In this document: in pieces, positions 28,437 to 37,386 of the stretch
Position numbering within the stretch: position 1 is the stretch's first letter
Layout: each line of letters begins with the position of its first letter
Assembly: GCF_002631185.1 (NCBI RefSeq)
Contig: NZ_PDNU01000027.1
Location: 21,743 to 85,742 of the forward strand
Direction of reading: 5' to 3'
From: Teichococcus rhizosphaerae
Lineage (GTDB): Bacteria; Pseudomonadota; Alphaproteobacteria; Acetobacterales; Acetobacteraceae
DNA: 64,000 nt
Made by a program: the position numbers and the translations under genes
Notes under the pieces: generated by a model
Told to the model about the DNA's origin: nothing
What the model saw: the letters and a program-made list of their open reading frames with translations, nothing else
Database searches by the model: none

Positions 28437-28449
28437 AACAGGCGTTCAG
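28434..28449. promoter_or_regulatory. Candidate operator CTGAAC-N4-GTTCAG
   Basis: A perfect 16-bp palindrome (CTGAAC, AGGC, GTTCAG) 70 bp upstream of the Bug/monooxygenase operon start and 171 bp before the MarR gene. Symmetry and spacing suit a dimeric TetR- or GntR-type regulator. Which protein binds it cannot be told from the sequence. Confidence 0.5.
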
Positions 28450-28590
28450 TCTGCGCAGCCGGCGCGGCAATCGTCAATCACCTCTCCAGCGGTCCACGAG
28501 CTCGCCATCGGGCGACGCATCGGCGGATGCCGCCTCGGGCGGCGGACCGCCGCGAGGACCGCGCATCGCCGCTTTTTCGGTTGCAGGAGA

Positions 28591-28610
28591 TTAATTGCCC
28601 GGCTAATTAG
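28591..28610. promoter_or_regulatory. Candidate MarR operator just upstream of the MarR-EmrAB genes
   Basis: An AT-rich near-palindrome TAATT-N8-AATTA with CCGG at its centre (28592-28609), in very GC-rich DNA and ending 10 bp before the MarR start codon. MarR regulators usually bind AT-rich palindromes overlapping their own promoter, so autoregulation is the natural reading. Confidence 0.6.
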
Positions 28611-28619
28611 TCGCCTGCG

Positions 28620-29108
28620 ATGAGAGTGAATGCAACCCTGCTCGGTGGTCAGGAACGCTTCGGCGTGCTGCTCGGACAGATCGCCCGCCATTGGCGCGCG
28701 CGCCTGGACCGCCGGCTGAGCGAGTTCGGGCTGACGGATGCCCGCTGGGTGACCCTGCTGCACCTCGCGCGCGGTGGTGACGGCCTCACACAGAAGGACC
28801 TCGCCGCCCGCGTCGGCGTGGGCGCGCCGACGCTGGTCCGCACCCTCGACCGGCTGGAGCGCGAAGGCATGGTCGTCCGGGTGGGCGACGCGCAGGACCG
28901 GCGCGCCAAGACCGTCCATTTGACGGGCAAGGCGATCCCGGTGCTGCGGGTGATCGAGGACACGGCGGCCGCGGTGCGGTCGGAACTGCTGAGTGGCATC
29001 TCCGCGGCGGAGCTCGATCTCTGCCTCGCGGTGTTCGATCGCGTGGCGGCCAATCTCGCCGCCGCGCCGGCAAGGACGGATTGCGAGAATGGACATAGGG
29101 CAGCCTAG
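28620..29108 (+). CDS. MarR-family transcriptional regulator
   Basis: A 162-residue winged-helix regulator. GLTDARWVTLLHLARGGDGL, TQKDLAARVGVGAPTLVRTL and DRLEREGMVVRVGDAQDRRA give the recognition helix and the wing with its DxRR motif. The ATG at 28620 lacks a good ribosome site; GCAGGAGA is about 30 bp upstream, so the message may be leaderless or start differently. Its 3' end overlaps the membrane-fusion gene by 20 bp. The layout MarR-EmrA-EmrB is the usual arrangement for substrate-induced drug or phenolic-acid efflux, and the AT-rich palindrome before it suggests self-repression. Confidence 0.9.
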   Translation: MRVNATLLGGQERFGVLLGQIARHWRARLDRRLSEFGLTDARWVTLLHLARGGDGLTQKDLAARVGVGAPTLVRTLDRLEREGMVVRVGDAQDRRAKTVHLTGKAIPVLRVIEDTAAAVRSELLSGISAAELDLCLAVFDRVAANLAAAPARTDCENGHRAA

Positions 29109-30231
29109 CGGCATCCCGGCGGAGACGGCCGGCCGGCCTGCGCGGATGCGGGTGATGCGGCGGATCGTGGGGCGGGCGGTCGCGGTGGTGGTCGGCGGGG
29201 CCCTGCTGGTCGCCGCCGGTTCGTGGCTGATGAAGCAGTTCACCCATATCCATGTCGATGATGCGCGCATCGCCGCCGACATGGTCGTGCTGAGCAGCCG
29301 CATGCCGGGCTGGGTGACGGAGGTCAACGTCGCCGAAGGCGACTCCGTCACCCGGGGAACGGTGATCATCGCCATCGACGAGCGCATCGCCTCGCTCGAC
29401 CTGCGCAACGTCGAGGCGCAGCTCGCCGGCGTGGCCGCCCGCCGCGCCGAGACCGAGGCGCGCATCGTGATGATCGACCACCAGACCGCCAGCCAGGAGG
29501 AGGCCCAGCGCGCCCGGATCGAGGCGGCCGAGGCGGCGCTCGCCGGGGCGGAGGCGCAGTTCGAGCTCGCCCAGGCGGATTTCGCGCGCGCGCAGGAACT
29601 CGTGGCCACCGGCGCCGGCACCAGGGCCCGCTTCGACCAGAGCCGCGCCGCCCTCGATTCCGGGCGGCAGGCGGTGCTCGCCCGCCGCGCGGACCTGACC
29701 AATGCGCGTGCCACGCTCGCCGAGGTCATCGCGGCGCGCGAGCAGCTCAACGTGCTGCGACGGCAGCTCGACACCCTGTCGGCCGAGGAGGCGAGCCTGA
29801 CGGCGCAGCGCGAGCGCGCCGCGCTCGACCTCGCCGACCGGCGCATCGTCATGCCGTTCAACGGCCGGGTGGACCGCGTCTTCGTCGATCCGGGCGAATA
29901 CGTCACGCCGGGCCAGCGCCTGCTGATGGTGCACGATCCCGACGCGGTGCGCGTGGATGCCAACGTCAAGGAAACCGACATCCGCTATTTCCGCCCCAGC
30001 GGGCGGGTGCGGGTCACGGTGGATGCCTATCCCGGCCAGGTCCTCGACGGCACGGTCGATCGCATCGGCCAGGCCGCGACCAGCGAATTCGCGCTGCTGC
30101 CCAATCCGAACCCGAGCGGCAACTTCACCAAGATCTCCCAGCGCCTGCCGGTGCGGATCCGCGTGCCGCAGCAGGAAGGGCGGCTGCGCCCGGGCATGAT
30201 GGTGGAGGTCGAGGCATCCATCCGTGACTGA
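29089..30231 (+). CDS. HlyD/EmrA-type membrane-fusion protein
   Basis: A 380-residue periplasmic adaptor. One membrane anchor lies near residues 23-45 (AVAVVVGGALLVAAGSWLM). The first lipoyl half is VVLSSRMPGWVTEVNVAEGD, followed by a long alpha-hairpin rich in Ala, Glu and Arg (about residues 110-250). The second lipoyl half is RIVMPFNGRVDRVFVDPGEYV and the beta-barrel contains VDANVKETDIRYF. It bridges the EmrB-like pump to an outer-membrane channel not encoded here. ATG 29089 lies inside the end of the MarR gene; a longer open frame from 28993 is out-of-frame shadow of MarR. The next gene starts 8 bp before its stop. Confidence 0.9.
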   Translation: MDIGQPSGIPAETAGRPARMRVMRRIVGRAVAVVVGGALLVAAGSWLMKQFTHIHVDDARIAADMVVLSSRMPGWVTEVNVAEGDSVTRGTVIIAIDERIASLDLRNVEAQLAGVAARRAETEARIVMIDHQTASQEEAQRARIEAAEAALAGAEAQFELAQADFARAQELVATGAGTRARFDQSRAALDSGRQAVLARRADLTNARATLAEVIAAREQLNVLRRQLDTLSAEEASLTAQRERAALDLADRRIVMPFNGRVDRVFVDPGEYVTPGQRLLMVHDPDAVRVDANVKETDIRYFRPSGRVRVTVDAYPGQVLDGTVDRIGQAATSEFALLPNPNPSGNFTKISQRLPVRIRVPQQEGRLRPGMMVEVEASIRD

Positions 30232-31846
30232 CCAGGCGCCGGCACCCGGCTCGCTCCCCGCGCTCATGAAGCGCTGGGGGGCCAACTACCGGTGGTATGT
30301 CACGATCACGGCGATGATGGGCACCATCAGCACCGTGCTCAGCTCGACCATCGTCAATGTCGCCCTGCCGGACATCATGGGGACATTCGGCATGGGCCAG
30401 GACAAGGCCCAGCTGATCTCCACCGGCTTCCTCGCCGCGATGACCGGCACCATGCTCATCAATGCCTGGCTGGTGGACAGTTTCGGCCAGCGCGCCACCT
30501 TCTCCGGCACCATCGCCGTGTTCATCGTCGCCTCGGCGATGGGCGGCCTCGCGCCCAGCGAGCCGGTCCTGATCCTCGCCCGCGTGCTACAGGGCGGCGC
30601 GGCGGGGGTGCTGCAGCCGCTGGCGATGGTGACCATCTTCCAGGTCTTCCCGCCCGAGCGGCGCGGCTCGGCCATGGGCATCTATGGCATCGGGGTGGTG
30701 CTGGCGCCCGCGCTCGGGCCGACCATCGGCGGGCTGATGGTGGACAACTTCGACTGGCGATTCGTGTTCTTCCTGGTGCTGCCGTCCTGCGTCATCGGGC
30801 TGTTCCTCTCGGCGCTGTTCATGCCCGGGCGCGCGTCCAGCGGCCCGCGCAAGCCCTTCGACTGGATCGGCTTCGCGCTGCTGTCGGTGTTCCTCTTCGT
30901 GCTGCTCAACGGGCTGTCCAACGGCCAGCGTCATGGCTGGCTGTCGCACATGGTGCTGGCCGACTTCACCCTCGCCGCGGTCTCGGGCCTCGCCTTCCTG
31001 GCGTGGGAGAGCTGGACCGCCGCGCCGATGCTGAACCTCGCGCTGTTCCGCTTCCCCAGCTTCTCCGGCGCCTCCATCGTCGCCATCGTGTTCGGCGCCG
31101 GCATCTTCGGCTCGACCTACCTGGTGCCGATCTTCGTGCAGACCATCCAGGGCTATACCGCGACGCGCTCGGGGCTGGTGCTGATGCCCGCCGGGCTCAT
31201 CCTGACCATCGCCTTTCCCATCGCCGGGCGGCTGACGGACAAGCTGCCGGCCGACGTGATGATCACCGCCGGGCTGCTGCTGTTCGCCTGGTCCTCGCTG
31301 CTCATGGCCGGGCTCGACACCAATACCTCCTTCTGGTCGCTGGCGATATGGATCGCGCTGGGGCGCATAGGGCTTTCCCTCATCATGCCGAGCCTGAACG
31401 CGGGGGCGCTGCGTGCGCTGCCGCCGCACCTGCTGGGCCAGGGTTCGGGGGCGCTCAACTTCGTCCGTCAGCTCGGCGGGGCGATCGGGACCAACCTGCT
31501 CGCCGTGATGAGCGAGCGGCGCGGCCAGCTCTACGCCCATGCCTTCGCCGCCTCCCAGGACACCGCCAATCCGGCCACAGTAGACATGCTGCGGCAACTT
31601 CTTTCCTATCTCCTGGCCGAGGGGGGCATTGCCGAAGGCGGCGTCGCCCCGGGCTTCGGAGCGGAGAGCATCGGCCTGGCCGAGGGACAGCGGCTTGGCT
31701 ACGCGCTGGATTATCTCGGTCGCATGCTGGCCGCGCAGGCGATGATGATGGGCTACCGCGACGGCTTCCTGCTGGTCGCCATCGCCTTCGTCGTCGCCAT
31801 CCCGCCCGCCTGGCTGATGCGCCTGCGCTCCCGCCGGGCAGGCTGA
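30224..31846 (+). CDS. DHA2-family MFS efflux permease (EmrB/QacA type)
   Basis: A 540-residue major-facilitator drug/proton antiporter with 14 predicted membrane spans. TIVNVALPDIMGTFGM is the DHA2 motif of helix 1, LVDSFGQRATFSG is the loop 2-3 motif, and GIGVVLAPALGPTIGGLMVD is the helix 5 antiporter motif C. It starts at GTG 30224, overlapping the adaptor stop by 8 bp, a sign of coupled translation. It exports hydrophobic acids, solvents or drugs with the adaptor. A hairpin lies 20 bp after the stop. Confidence 0.92.
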   Translation: MTDQAPAPGSLPALMKRWGANYRWYVTITAMMGTISTVLSSTIVNVALPDIMGTFGMGQDKAQLISTGFLAAMTGTMLINAWLVDSFGQRATFSGTIAVFIVASAMGGLAPSEPVLILARVLQGGAAGVLQPLAMVTIFQVFPPERRGSAMGIYGIGVVLAPALGPTIGGLMVDNFDWRFVFFLVLPSCVIGLFLSALFMPGRASSGPRKPFDWIGFALLSVFLFVLLNGLSNGQRHGWLSHMVLADFTLAAVSGLAFLAWESWTAAPMLNLALFRFPSFSGASIVAIVFGAGIFGSTYLVPIFVQTIQGYTATRSGLVLMPAGLILTIAFPIAGRLTDKLPADVMITAGLLLFAWSSLLMAGLDTNTSFWSLAIWIALGRIGLSLIMPSLNAGALRALPPHLLGQGSGALNFVRQLGGAIGTNLLAVMSERRGQLYAHAFAASQDTANPATVDMLRQLLSYLLAEGGIAEGGVAPGFGAESIGLAEGQRLGYALDYLGRMLAAQAMMMGYRDGFLLVAIAFVVAIPPAWLMRLRSRRAG

Positions 31847-31866
31847 ACGCCGCCGCGCCATCGGGT

Positions 31867-31888
31867 TTCGCGGAGGTGCTTCCGCGAA
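31867..31888 (+). terminator. Hairpin after the MarR-EmrAB operon
   Basis: A perfect 8-bp stem, TTCGCGGA and TCCGCGAA, with a six-base loop, 20 bp after the pump stop codon. No T-run follows, so it is at best a weak intrinsic terminator or an RNA 3' end stabiliser. Confidence 0.45.
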
Positions 31889-31919
31889 TGGCAGGGCCAT
31901 GCCAGCCTGGGATGGCGAC

Positions 31920-31947
31920 TTGACGGATGCCGGTCCGACCCGATAGC
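31920..31947 (+). promoter_or_regulatory. Candidate sigma-70-type promoter for the dehydrogenase-ETF operon
   Basis: TTGACG at 31920-31925 and GATAGC at 31942-31947 with 16 bp between them, about 38 bp before the dehydrogenase start. The -35 box is good and the -10 box poor; only position and spacing support it. Confidence 0.3.
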
Positions 31948-31984
31948 CGCGGATGGCGATTGAGGAATGAAGGGGGATAACGTC

Positions 31985-33151
31985 GTGGATTTCGCTCTGA
32001 CGCCGCAGCACGAGGCGCTGCAGGAGGCCATCGGGCGCATCTGCGCCGATTTCGGCGACGAATACTGGCTGATGCGCGACCGCCAGGGCGGGTTCCCGAC
32101 CGAGCTGCACCAGGCGCTCGCGAAGGGCGGCTGGCTCGGCGTCTGCATGCCCGAGGATGTGGGCGGCGCCGGCCTCGGCATCACCGAGGCGGCGCTGATG
32201 ATGCAGACCATCGCGCAATCCGGCGCGGGCATGAGCGGCGCCTCGGCCATCCACATGAACATCTTCGGGCTGCAGCCGGTGGTGGTGTTCGGCACCGAGG
32301 AGCAGAAGCAGCGGATGCTGCCGCCGCTGATCGAGGGCCGCGAGCGCGCCTGCTTCGCCGTGACCGAGCCCAATACCGGCCTCGACACCACCCAGCTCAA
32401 GACCCGCGCCGAGCGGCGCGGCGACCGCTATGTCGTGCATGGCCAGAAGGTGTGGATCAGCACGGCGCAGGTCGCCGAGAAGATGCTGCTGCTGGCGCGC
32501 ACCACTCCGGCCGAGCAGGCGCGCAAGCGCACCGAGGGGCTGTCGCTGTTCTACACCAACTTCGACCGCAGCCGCATCGAGGTGCGCGAGATCGAGAAGA
32601 TGGGCCGCAAGGCGGTCGATTCCAACCAGGTGTTCATCGACGGACTCGAGATTCCGGTCGAGGACCGCATAGGCGAAGAAGGGCAGGGCTTCCGCTACAT
32701 CCTGCACGGCATGAACCCCGAGCGCATCCTGATCGCCGCGGAGGCGGTGGGCCTCGGTCATCTCGCGGTCTCGCGCGCCGCCGCCTATGCCAAGGAGCGC
32801 GTGGTGTTCGGGCGCCCGATCGGCCAGAACCAGGCGATCCAGCATCCGCTCGCCGAATGCTGGATGGAACTCGAGGCGGCGCGGCTGATGACGATGAACG
32901 CCGCCTGGCGCTACGACAGCGGGCTCGAATGCGGGGCGCAGGCGAACGCGGCGAAATACCTCGCCGCCGAGGCCGGCTTCAAGGCATGCCAGCAGGCGGT
33001 GATGACGCATGGCGGCTTCGGCTACGCGAAGGAATATCACGTCGAGCGCTACCTGCGCGAAAGCATGATCCCGCGCATCGCTCCGATCAGCCCGCAGCTC
33101 ATCCTCAGCTTCGTCGCCGAGCGCGTGCTCGGGCTGCCGAAATCCTACTGA
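31985..33151 (+). CDS. Acyl-CoA dehydrogenase encoded with ETF
   Basis: A 388-residue acyl-CoA dehydrogenase. GTG 31985 is preferred over ATG 31967 because AGGGGG lies 8 bases before it and the product then begins [13 protein letters not shown], the usual family start. Motifs are [57 protein letters not shown] and the C-terminal [20 protein letters not shown]. It then has [10 protein letters not shown] where medium-chain enzymes carry the catalytic Glu (EGT), so the base must lie elsewhere. It is followed at 46 bp by etfB-etfA, so its electrons go straight to ETF. The substrate is unknown. Confidence 0.85.
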   Translation: MDFALTPQHEALQEAIGRICADFGDEYWLMRDRQGGFPTELHQALAKGGWLGVCMPEDVGGAGLGITEAALMMQTIAQSGAGMSGASAIHMNIFGLQPVVVFGTEEQKQRMLPPLIEGRERACFAVTEPNTGLDTTQLKTRAERRGDRYVVHGQKVWISTAQVAEKMLLLARTTPAEQARKRTEGLSLFYTNFDRSRIEVREIEKMGRKAVDSNQVFIDGLEIPVEDRIGEEGQGFRYILHGMNPERILIAAEAVGLGHLAVSRAAAYAKERVVFGRPIGQNQAIQHPLAECWMELEAARLMTMNAAWRYDSGLECGAQANAAKYLAAEAGFKACQQAVMTHGGFGYAKEYHVERYLRESMIPRIAPISPQLILSFVAERVLGLPKSY

Positions 33152-33197
33152 ACGCGCCGCCGCAGGGCGGTCCCTTGAGCAAACCAGGAAGATGCCG

Positions 33198-33947
33198 ATG
33201 AAGGTTCTCGTCCCCGTCAAGCGGGTGGTCGATTACAATGTGAAGGTCCGCGTCAAGGCGGATGGGTCGGGCGTCGAGACGGCGAACGTCAAGATGTCGA
33301 TGAACCCGTTTGATGAGATCGCGGTCGAGGAAGCCGTGCGCCTGAAGGAGAAGGGCGTGGCGGAGGAGATCGTCGCGGTGTCCTGCGGCCCGAACGCGGC
33401 GCAGGAGCAGCTCCGCACGGCGCTGGCCATGGGTGCCGATCGCGGCATCCTGGTCGAGCATGACGGCGTGCTGGAGCCGCTGGCGGTGGCCAAGCTGCTG
33501 AAGGCGATCGTCGGCAGGGAAGGCCCGGCGCTGGTCATCCTGGGCAAGCAGGCGATCGACGACGACATGAGCGCGACGGGGCAGATGCTGGCGGCGCTGC
33601 TCGGCTGGGGCCAGGGCACCTTCGCCTCCAGGGTCGAGAAGGAGGGCGACGCCATCAGGGTTACCCGCGAGGTCGATGGCGGGCTGGAGACGGTGTCGGT
33701 GAAGCTGCCGGCGATCGTGACCGCCGACCTGCGGCTGAACGAGCCGCGCTACGCCTCGCTGCCCAACATCATGAAGGCGCGCAAGAAGCCGATCGAGACG
33801 GTGAAGCCGGCCGATCTCGGCGTTGATGTGACGCCGCGGCTGAGCGTGCTGAAGGTCGAGGAGCCGGCGAAGCGCCAGGCCGGCAAGAAGGTGGGCTCGG
33901 TGCAGGAACTCGTCGAGAAGCTGCGCAACGAAGCGAAGGTGATCTGA
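33198..33947 (+). CDS. etfB: Electron transfer flavoprotein beta subunit
   Basis: A 249-residue ETF beta chain (binds AMP; with EtfA takes electrons from acyl-CoA dehydrogenases to ETF-quinone oxidoreductase). [55 protein letters not shown] and the recognition-loop region [20 protein letters not shown] are diagnostic. ATG 33198 is preferred to ATG 33192 since AGGAAG is then about 7 bases upstream and the protein begins MKVLVPVK as usual. It lies 2 bp before etfA. It is the only ETF in the window and probably serves all eight dehydrogenases. Confidence 0.95.
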   Translation: MKVLVPVKRVVDYNVKVRVKADGSGVETANVKMSMNPFDEIAVEEAVRLKEKGVAEEIVAVSCGPNAAQEQLRTALAMGADRGILVEHDGVLEPLAVAKLLKAIVGREGPALVILGKQAIDDDMSATGQMLAALLGWGQGTFASRVEKEGDAIRVTREVDGGLETVSVKLPAIVTADLRLNEPRYASLPNIMKARKKPIETVKPADLGVDVTPRLSVLKVEEPAKRQAGKKVGSVQELVEKLRNEAKVI

Positions 33948-33949
33948 CC

Positions 33950-34873
33950 ATGGCCGTGCTTGTTCTCGCCGACCACAAGGACGGCGCGCTGACCCAGCCC
34001 ACCCGCAGCACGGTGGCCGCGGCGCGGAAACTCGGTGAGGTGCATGTGCTGGTGGCCGGCGAAGGGGCCGGCGCGGCCGCGGCCGCCGCGGCAAGGCTGC
34101 CGGGGGTGGCGAAGGTGCTGACCGGGTCCGAGGCGCCGGCGCTGGCCGAGCCGCTGGCGGCGCAGCTGGTGGCGCTGGCGCCGGGCTATTCGCACCTGCT
34201 GGCCCCGGCCTCGGCCGCGGGCAGGAACGTGATGCCGCGCGCCGCGGCGCTGCTCGACGTGCAGGTGCTGTCCGATGTCTGCGGCGTGGTCGATGCCGAC
34301 ACCTTCATCCGCCCGATCTACGCGGGCAACGCGCTGGCCACCGTGAAGTCGGCGGATGCGAAGAAGGTGCTGACGGTGCGCGCCACCTCCTTCGACCCGG
34401 TCCCGGCCGAAGGCGGCAACGCGACGGTGGAAGCCGCCCCGGCCGCCGCCGACCCCGGCCTGTCATCCTTCGTGGGCGCCGAGATCGTGAAGTCCGAGCG
34501 GCCGGAACTGACGGCGGCACGGATCGTCATCTCGGGCGGGCGGGCGATGGGCTCGGCGGAGAACTTCGCCATCATCGAGAAGGTGGCGGACCGGCTGGGC
34601 GCCGCGGTCGGCGCCTCGCGCGCGGCGGTGGATGCGGGCTACGCGGCGAACGACATGCAGGTCGGCCAGACCGGCAAGATCGTGGCGCCGGAACTCTACA
34701 TCGCGGTGGGCATCTCGGGCGCCATCCAGCACTTGGCGGGGATGAAGGACAGCAAGGTCATCGTCGCCATCAACAAGGACGAGGAAGCGCCGATCTTCCA
34801 GGTGGCCGACTACGGGCTGATGGCGGACCTGTTCAAGGCAGTGCCGGAACTGGAAGCCGAACTGGCGAAGTGA
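33950..34873 (+). CDS. etfA: Electron transfer flavoprotein alpha subunit
   Basis: A 307-residue ETF alpha chain carrying FAD. The N-terminal domain begins [20 protein letters not shown]. The FAD-binding C-terminal half contains [60 protein letters not shown] and [20 protein letters not shown], which are close to invariant in the family. It starts 2 bp after etfB and ends 103 bp before a strong hairpin. Length and motifs are normal. Confidence 0.95.
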   Translation: MAVLVLADHKDGALTQPTRSTVAAARKLGEVHVLVAGEGAGAAAAAAARLPGVAKVLTGSEAPALAEPLAAQLVALAPGYSHLLAPASAAGRNVMPRAAALLDVQVLSDVCGVVDADTFIRPIYAGNALATVKSADAKKVLTVRATSFDPVPAEGGNATVEAAPAAADPGLSSFVGAEIVKSERPELTAARIVISGGRAMGSAENFAIIEKVADRLGAAVGASRAAVDAGYAANDMQVGQTGKIVAPELYIAVGISGAIQHLAGMKDSKVIVAINKDEEAPIFQVADYGLMADLFKAVPELEAELAK

Positions 34874-34976
34874 AGGTCGGGGGAGGAGAACCTCCCCCGA
34901 ACCCTCTCCCTTCCTTGACCATTGGCACCGGCCGCCGCCGCCGGTCCCCAAATGACAAAGAAGGTTGAGGGGGGCC

Positions 34977-35002
34977 GGGGGGAGAAGTTCTCTTCTCCCC
35001 CC
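34977..35002. terminator. Strong hairpin between convergent etfA and CoA-transferase genes
   Basis: An 11-bp perfect stem, GGGGGGAGAAG and CTTCTCCCCCC, with a TTCT loop, followed by GTTTC. It lies 10 bp past the stop of the minus-strand CoA-transferase and 103 bp past etfA, so it can act as a bidirectional terminator. There is only a very short T-tract. The rest of the 139-bp spacer shows nothing else. Confidence 0.7.
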
Positions 35003-35012
35003 GTTTCAGGGT

Positions 35013-36194
35013 TCAGCCCGCGAGGACGATGCCTTCCTCGACCAGCGCGGCGATCTCGGCGCTGGTCGCGCCGAGTCCTTCCAGCACCTCGATGCTGTGC
35101 TCGCCGATGCCTGGCGCGGGCCGGATCGCCGCCGCGGCTTCCGGCGGCACCCCGGGCAGCCGGGGCACGAGGATGCGGCCATAGGGCGCCTGGTCCAGTT
35201 CCGTCAGGATGCGCGAATGGCGCACCTGCGGATCGGCGCGCATCTCGGCATAGCTGTTCACCGCGCCGCACAGCACGTCGTGGCGGCTCAGCAGCTCGAT
35301 CCAATGCGCGGTCGGCGCGGTGGCGAACAGCGCGCCGAGCCCGGCATCGATCTCGCCGCGCCGTTCGAGCCGGCCGGCGACCTTGGCGAAGGACGCATCC
35401 CCCGCCCAGTCGGTCCGCCCGATCGCCTGGGCGAGCTTGGCGAACATCGGGTCGGTCAGCGCGGTGACGTTGATGTAGCCGTCGGCGGTCGCGTAGGTCG
35501 CCGCCGGCACCGCCACGGGCTGCACCGTCTTGCCGCCGGCGATCTCGTCCTCGACCACCGCCATGGCCTGGAAGGCGGTGGTGGCTTCGAGCAGCGACGC
35601 CTCCACATGCCCGCCCTTGCCGGTGGTGGTCCGGCGATAGAGCGCCGCGCCGGTCGCCTGCGCCGCATAGACGCCGGTGCAGATGTCGGCCACCAGCACG
35701 CCCACCTTGCGCGGCGTCCCGCTCGCATCGCGGTTGACGCGCATCAGCCCGGTCATCGCCTGGAACACGGAATCCGATCCGGGCCGCTTCTCATAGGGGC
35801 CATCCTGCCCGTAGCCATTGACCGAGACATAGACGAGCCGCGGATCGCGCGCGGCGAGGTCGGCGTAGCCGAGGCCGAGCCGCGCCGCGACGCCGGGGCG
35901 GAAACTCTCCACCACCACGTCGGCGCCCTGGGCGAGGCGCGCCAGCAATTCGCGTCCCTTCGGCCGCGTCGCGTCAATGGCGATGGACCGCTTGCCGAGG
36001 TTGCCGGCGATGAACAGCCCGCACTTGCCTTCGAGCCCCCAGCCGATGCCGCGGCCCCAGTCGCCCGCGGGCGGCTCCACCTTGATCACCTCCGCCCCCT
36101 GCTGGGCGAGGATCGAGGCGCAGGACGGCCCCGCGAGCCCCTGGCTGATATCGAGCACCCTGAGCCCGCGATAGGGCGGCTCCCATGCCGGCAT
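35013..36194 (-). CDS. Class III (CaiB/BaiF) CoA-transferase
   Basis: A 393-residue family III CoA-transferase, which moves CoA between a thioester donor and an acid through an aspartyl-CoA intermediate. LRVLDISQGLAGPSCASILA and GAEVIKVEPPAGDWGR form the CoA-binding N-terminus and GNLGKRSIAIDATRPKGREL follows. The probable nucleophile is the Asp of VGVLVADICTGVYAAQATG. It is the last gene of the minus-strand run with the TRAP binding protein 14 bp before it, so it likely activates the acid that the TRAP system imports. Donor and acceptor are unknown. Confidence 0.88.
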   Translation of the reverse strand: MPAWEPPYRGLRVLDISQGLAGPSCASILAQQGAEVIKVEPPAGDWGRGIGWGLEGKCGLFIAGNLGKRSIAIDATRPKGRELLARLAQGADVVVESFRPGVAARLGLGYADLAARDPRLVYVSVNGYGQDGPYEKRPGSDSVFQAMTGLMRVNRDASGTPRKVGVLVADICTGVYAAQATGAALYRRTTTGKGGHVEASLLEATTAFQAMAVVEDEIAGGKTVQPVAVPAATYATADGYINVTALTDPMFAKLAQAIGRTDWAGDASFAKVAGRLERRGEIDAGLGALFATAPTAHWIELLSRHDVLCGAVNSYAEMRADPQVRHSRILTELDQAPYGRILVPRLPGVPPEAAAAIRPAPGIGEHSIEVLEGLGATSAEIAALVEEGIVLAG

Positions 36195-36208
36195 GGCGTT
36201 CCTCCTTC

Positions 36209-37336
36209 TCAGAACCTGGCCCGGTCGTAGATCTCGGTCCGCAGCGCCTGCTCGAAGCGGTCCACGTCCACGCCGGTGCGCTGCACGATCTCACGCCATT
36301 TCCGCAGATTGGCAAGGAAGGCCTCGATCACCGGCTCCGGATTGCGGGCGCCGCGCTGGCGCGCCACGGCGACGGCGTTGCGGACCTCGTCGCGGTTGTA
36401 TTCCTCGAGCAGCCGGGTCAGCGCCGGGTCGGGCGGGAAGGTCGTCACGCCGCGCTCGCGCGCGCGGCGCTCCACCGTCTCGTCGTCGCGGACGTAGCCG
36501 ACCGCGACCTGCGCCAGGGCGCGCGGGACCAGGCGCAGGAAGGCGGCGCGGTCCTCGGCGCGGATGCCGTTCCAGCTGTCGCGGTTGAAGGCGATCAGCG
36601 CGCCGCCGAAATACGCCCCCATCGGCAGGTCCACCACGTTCTTCGCCACGTCCCACAGCGACAGCGTCTCGAGCCAGGCCACCGAGCCGATGACGCAGTC
36701 GAGCTGGCCGCGCTCCATCGCCTCATAAGCCTCGGCATTGGGGATGTTGACGCCGACGCCGCCCATGCGCTGCGCCCAGCGCCCATAGACATTGCCGGCC
36801 GCGCGCATCCGCAGCCCGCGCAGGTCGTCCATGCTGCGAACCGGCTGGCGGCACATAAGGCGGTATGGCGTGGTCGAGTAGGCGCCGACATAGACCGTGT
36901 TGTTGCGGCGATACTCGGCCAGGCAGTCGGGGCAGTTCAGCAGCACCGTCTCGTTGATGGCGCCCATCGTCGCCAGCGGATCCGCGGCGAGCAGCGCGAG
37001 GTCGCTCATCGCCGTGTTCAGCGGGATCTGGTTCGGGTGGTAGAGCGAGACGACGAAGCCGCCATCGACCAGCCCGGTGCGGATGGCCGAGAGCGTCGCC
37101 GGCCCGGCGACCAGCGAGCCGCCCGTGTGCAGCTGGATCCGCAGCGACCCGCCGGTCGCGCGCTCCGCCTCCTGGAACAGCGGGATCAGCCCGTCGCGGT
37201 TGCTGCCGTGGCTGGGCGGCAGGTAGCTGGAATAGCTCAGCGCCCGCTGTTGCGCCGATGCGCCGGCCGGCAGCAGGCTGCCCAGCGCCAGCGCGGCGCC
37301 GGCCAGCAGGCTTGTCAGTCCCGATCTTCTCGTCAT
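36209..37336 (-). CDS. TRAP transporter solute-binding protein (DctP-like)
   Basis: A 375-residue periplasmic receptor of a TRAP transporter. ATG 37336 follows GGGAGGAACGGAG. The leader MTRRSGLTSLLAGAALALGS ends near ASAQQ. LSYSSYLPPSHGSNRDGLIP opens the mature protein. MRAAGNVYGRWAQRMGGVGV contains the Arg expected to clamp the ligand carboxylate, and NIPNAEAYEAMERGQLDCVI is the hinge motif (ExYxAMxRGxLDG). It lies 50 bp after the large permease gene. The open frame upstream is a shadow of that gene. Confidence 0.9.
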   Translation of the reverse strand: MTRRSGLTSLLAGAALALGSLLPAGASAQQRALSYSSYLPPSHGSNRDGLIPLFQEAERATGGSLRIQLHTGGSLVAGPATLSAIRTGLVDGGFVVSLYHPNQIPLNTAMSDLALLAADPLATMGAINETVLLNCPDCLAEYRRNNTVYVGAYSTTPYRLMCRQPVRSMDDLRGLRMRAAGNVYGRWAQRMGGVGVNIPNAEAYEAMERGQLDCVIGSVAWLETLSLWDVAKNVVDLPMGAYFGGALIAFNRDSWNGIRAEDRAAFLRLVPRALAQVAVGYVRDDETVERRARERGVTTFPPDPALTRLLEEYNRDEVRNAVAVARQRGARNPEPVIEAFLANLRKWREIVQRTGVDVDRFEQALRTEIYDRARF

Positions 37337-37386
37337 CTCCGTTCCTCCCTTGTGGTTGATGGCCGGTGGCGCGCGGGGCGGCAGCC

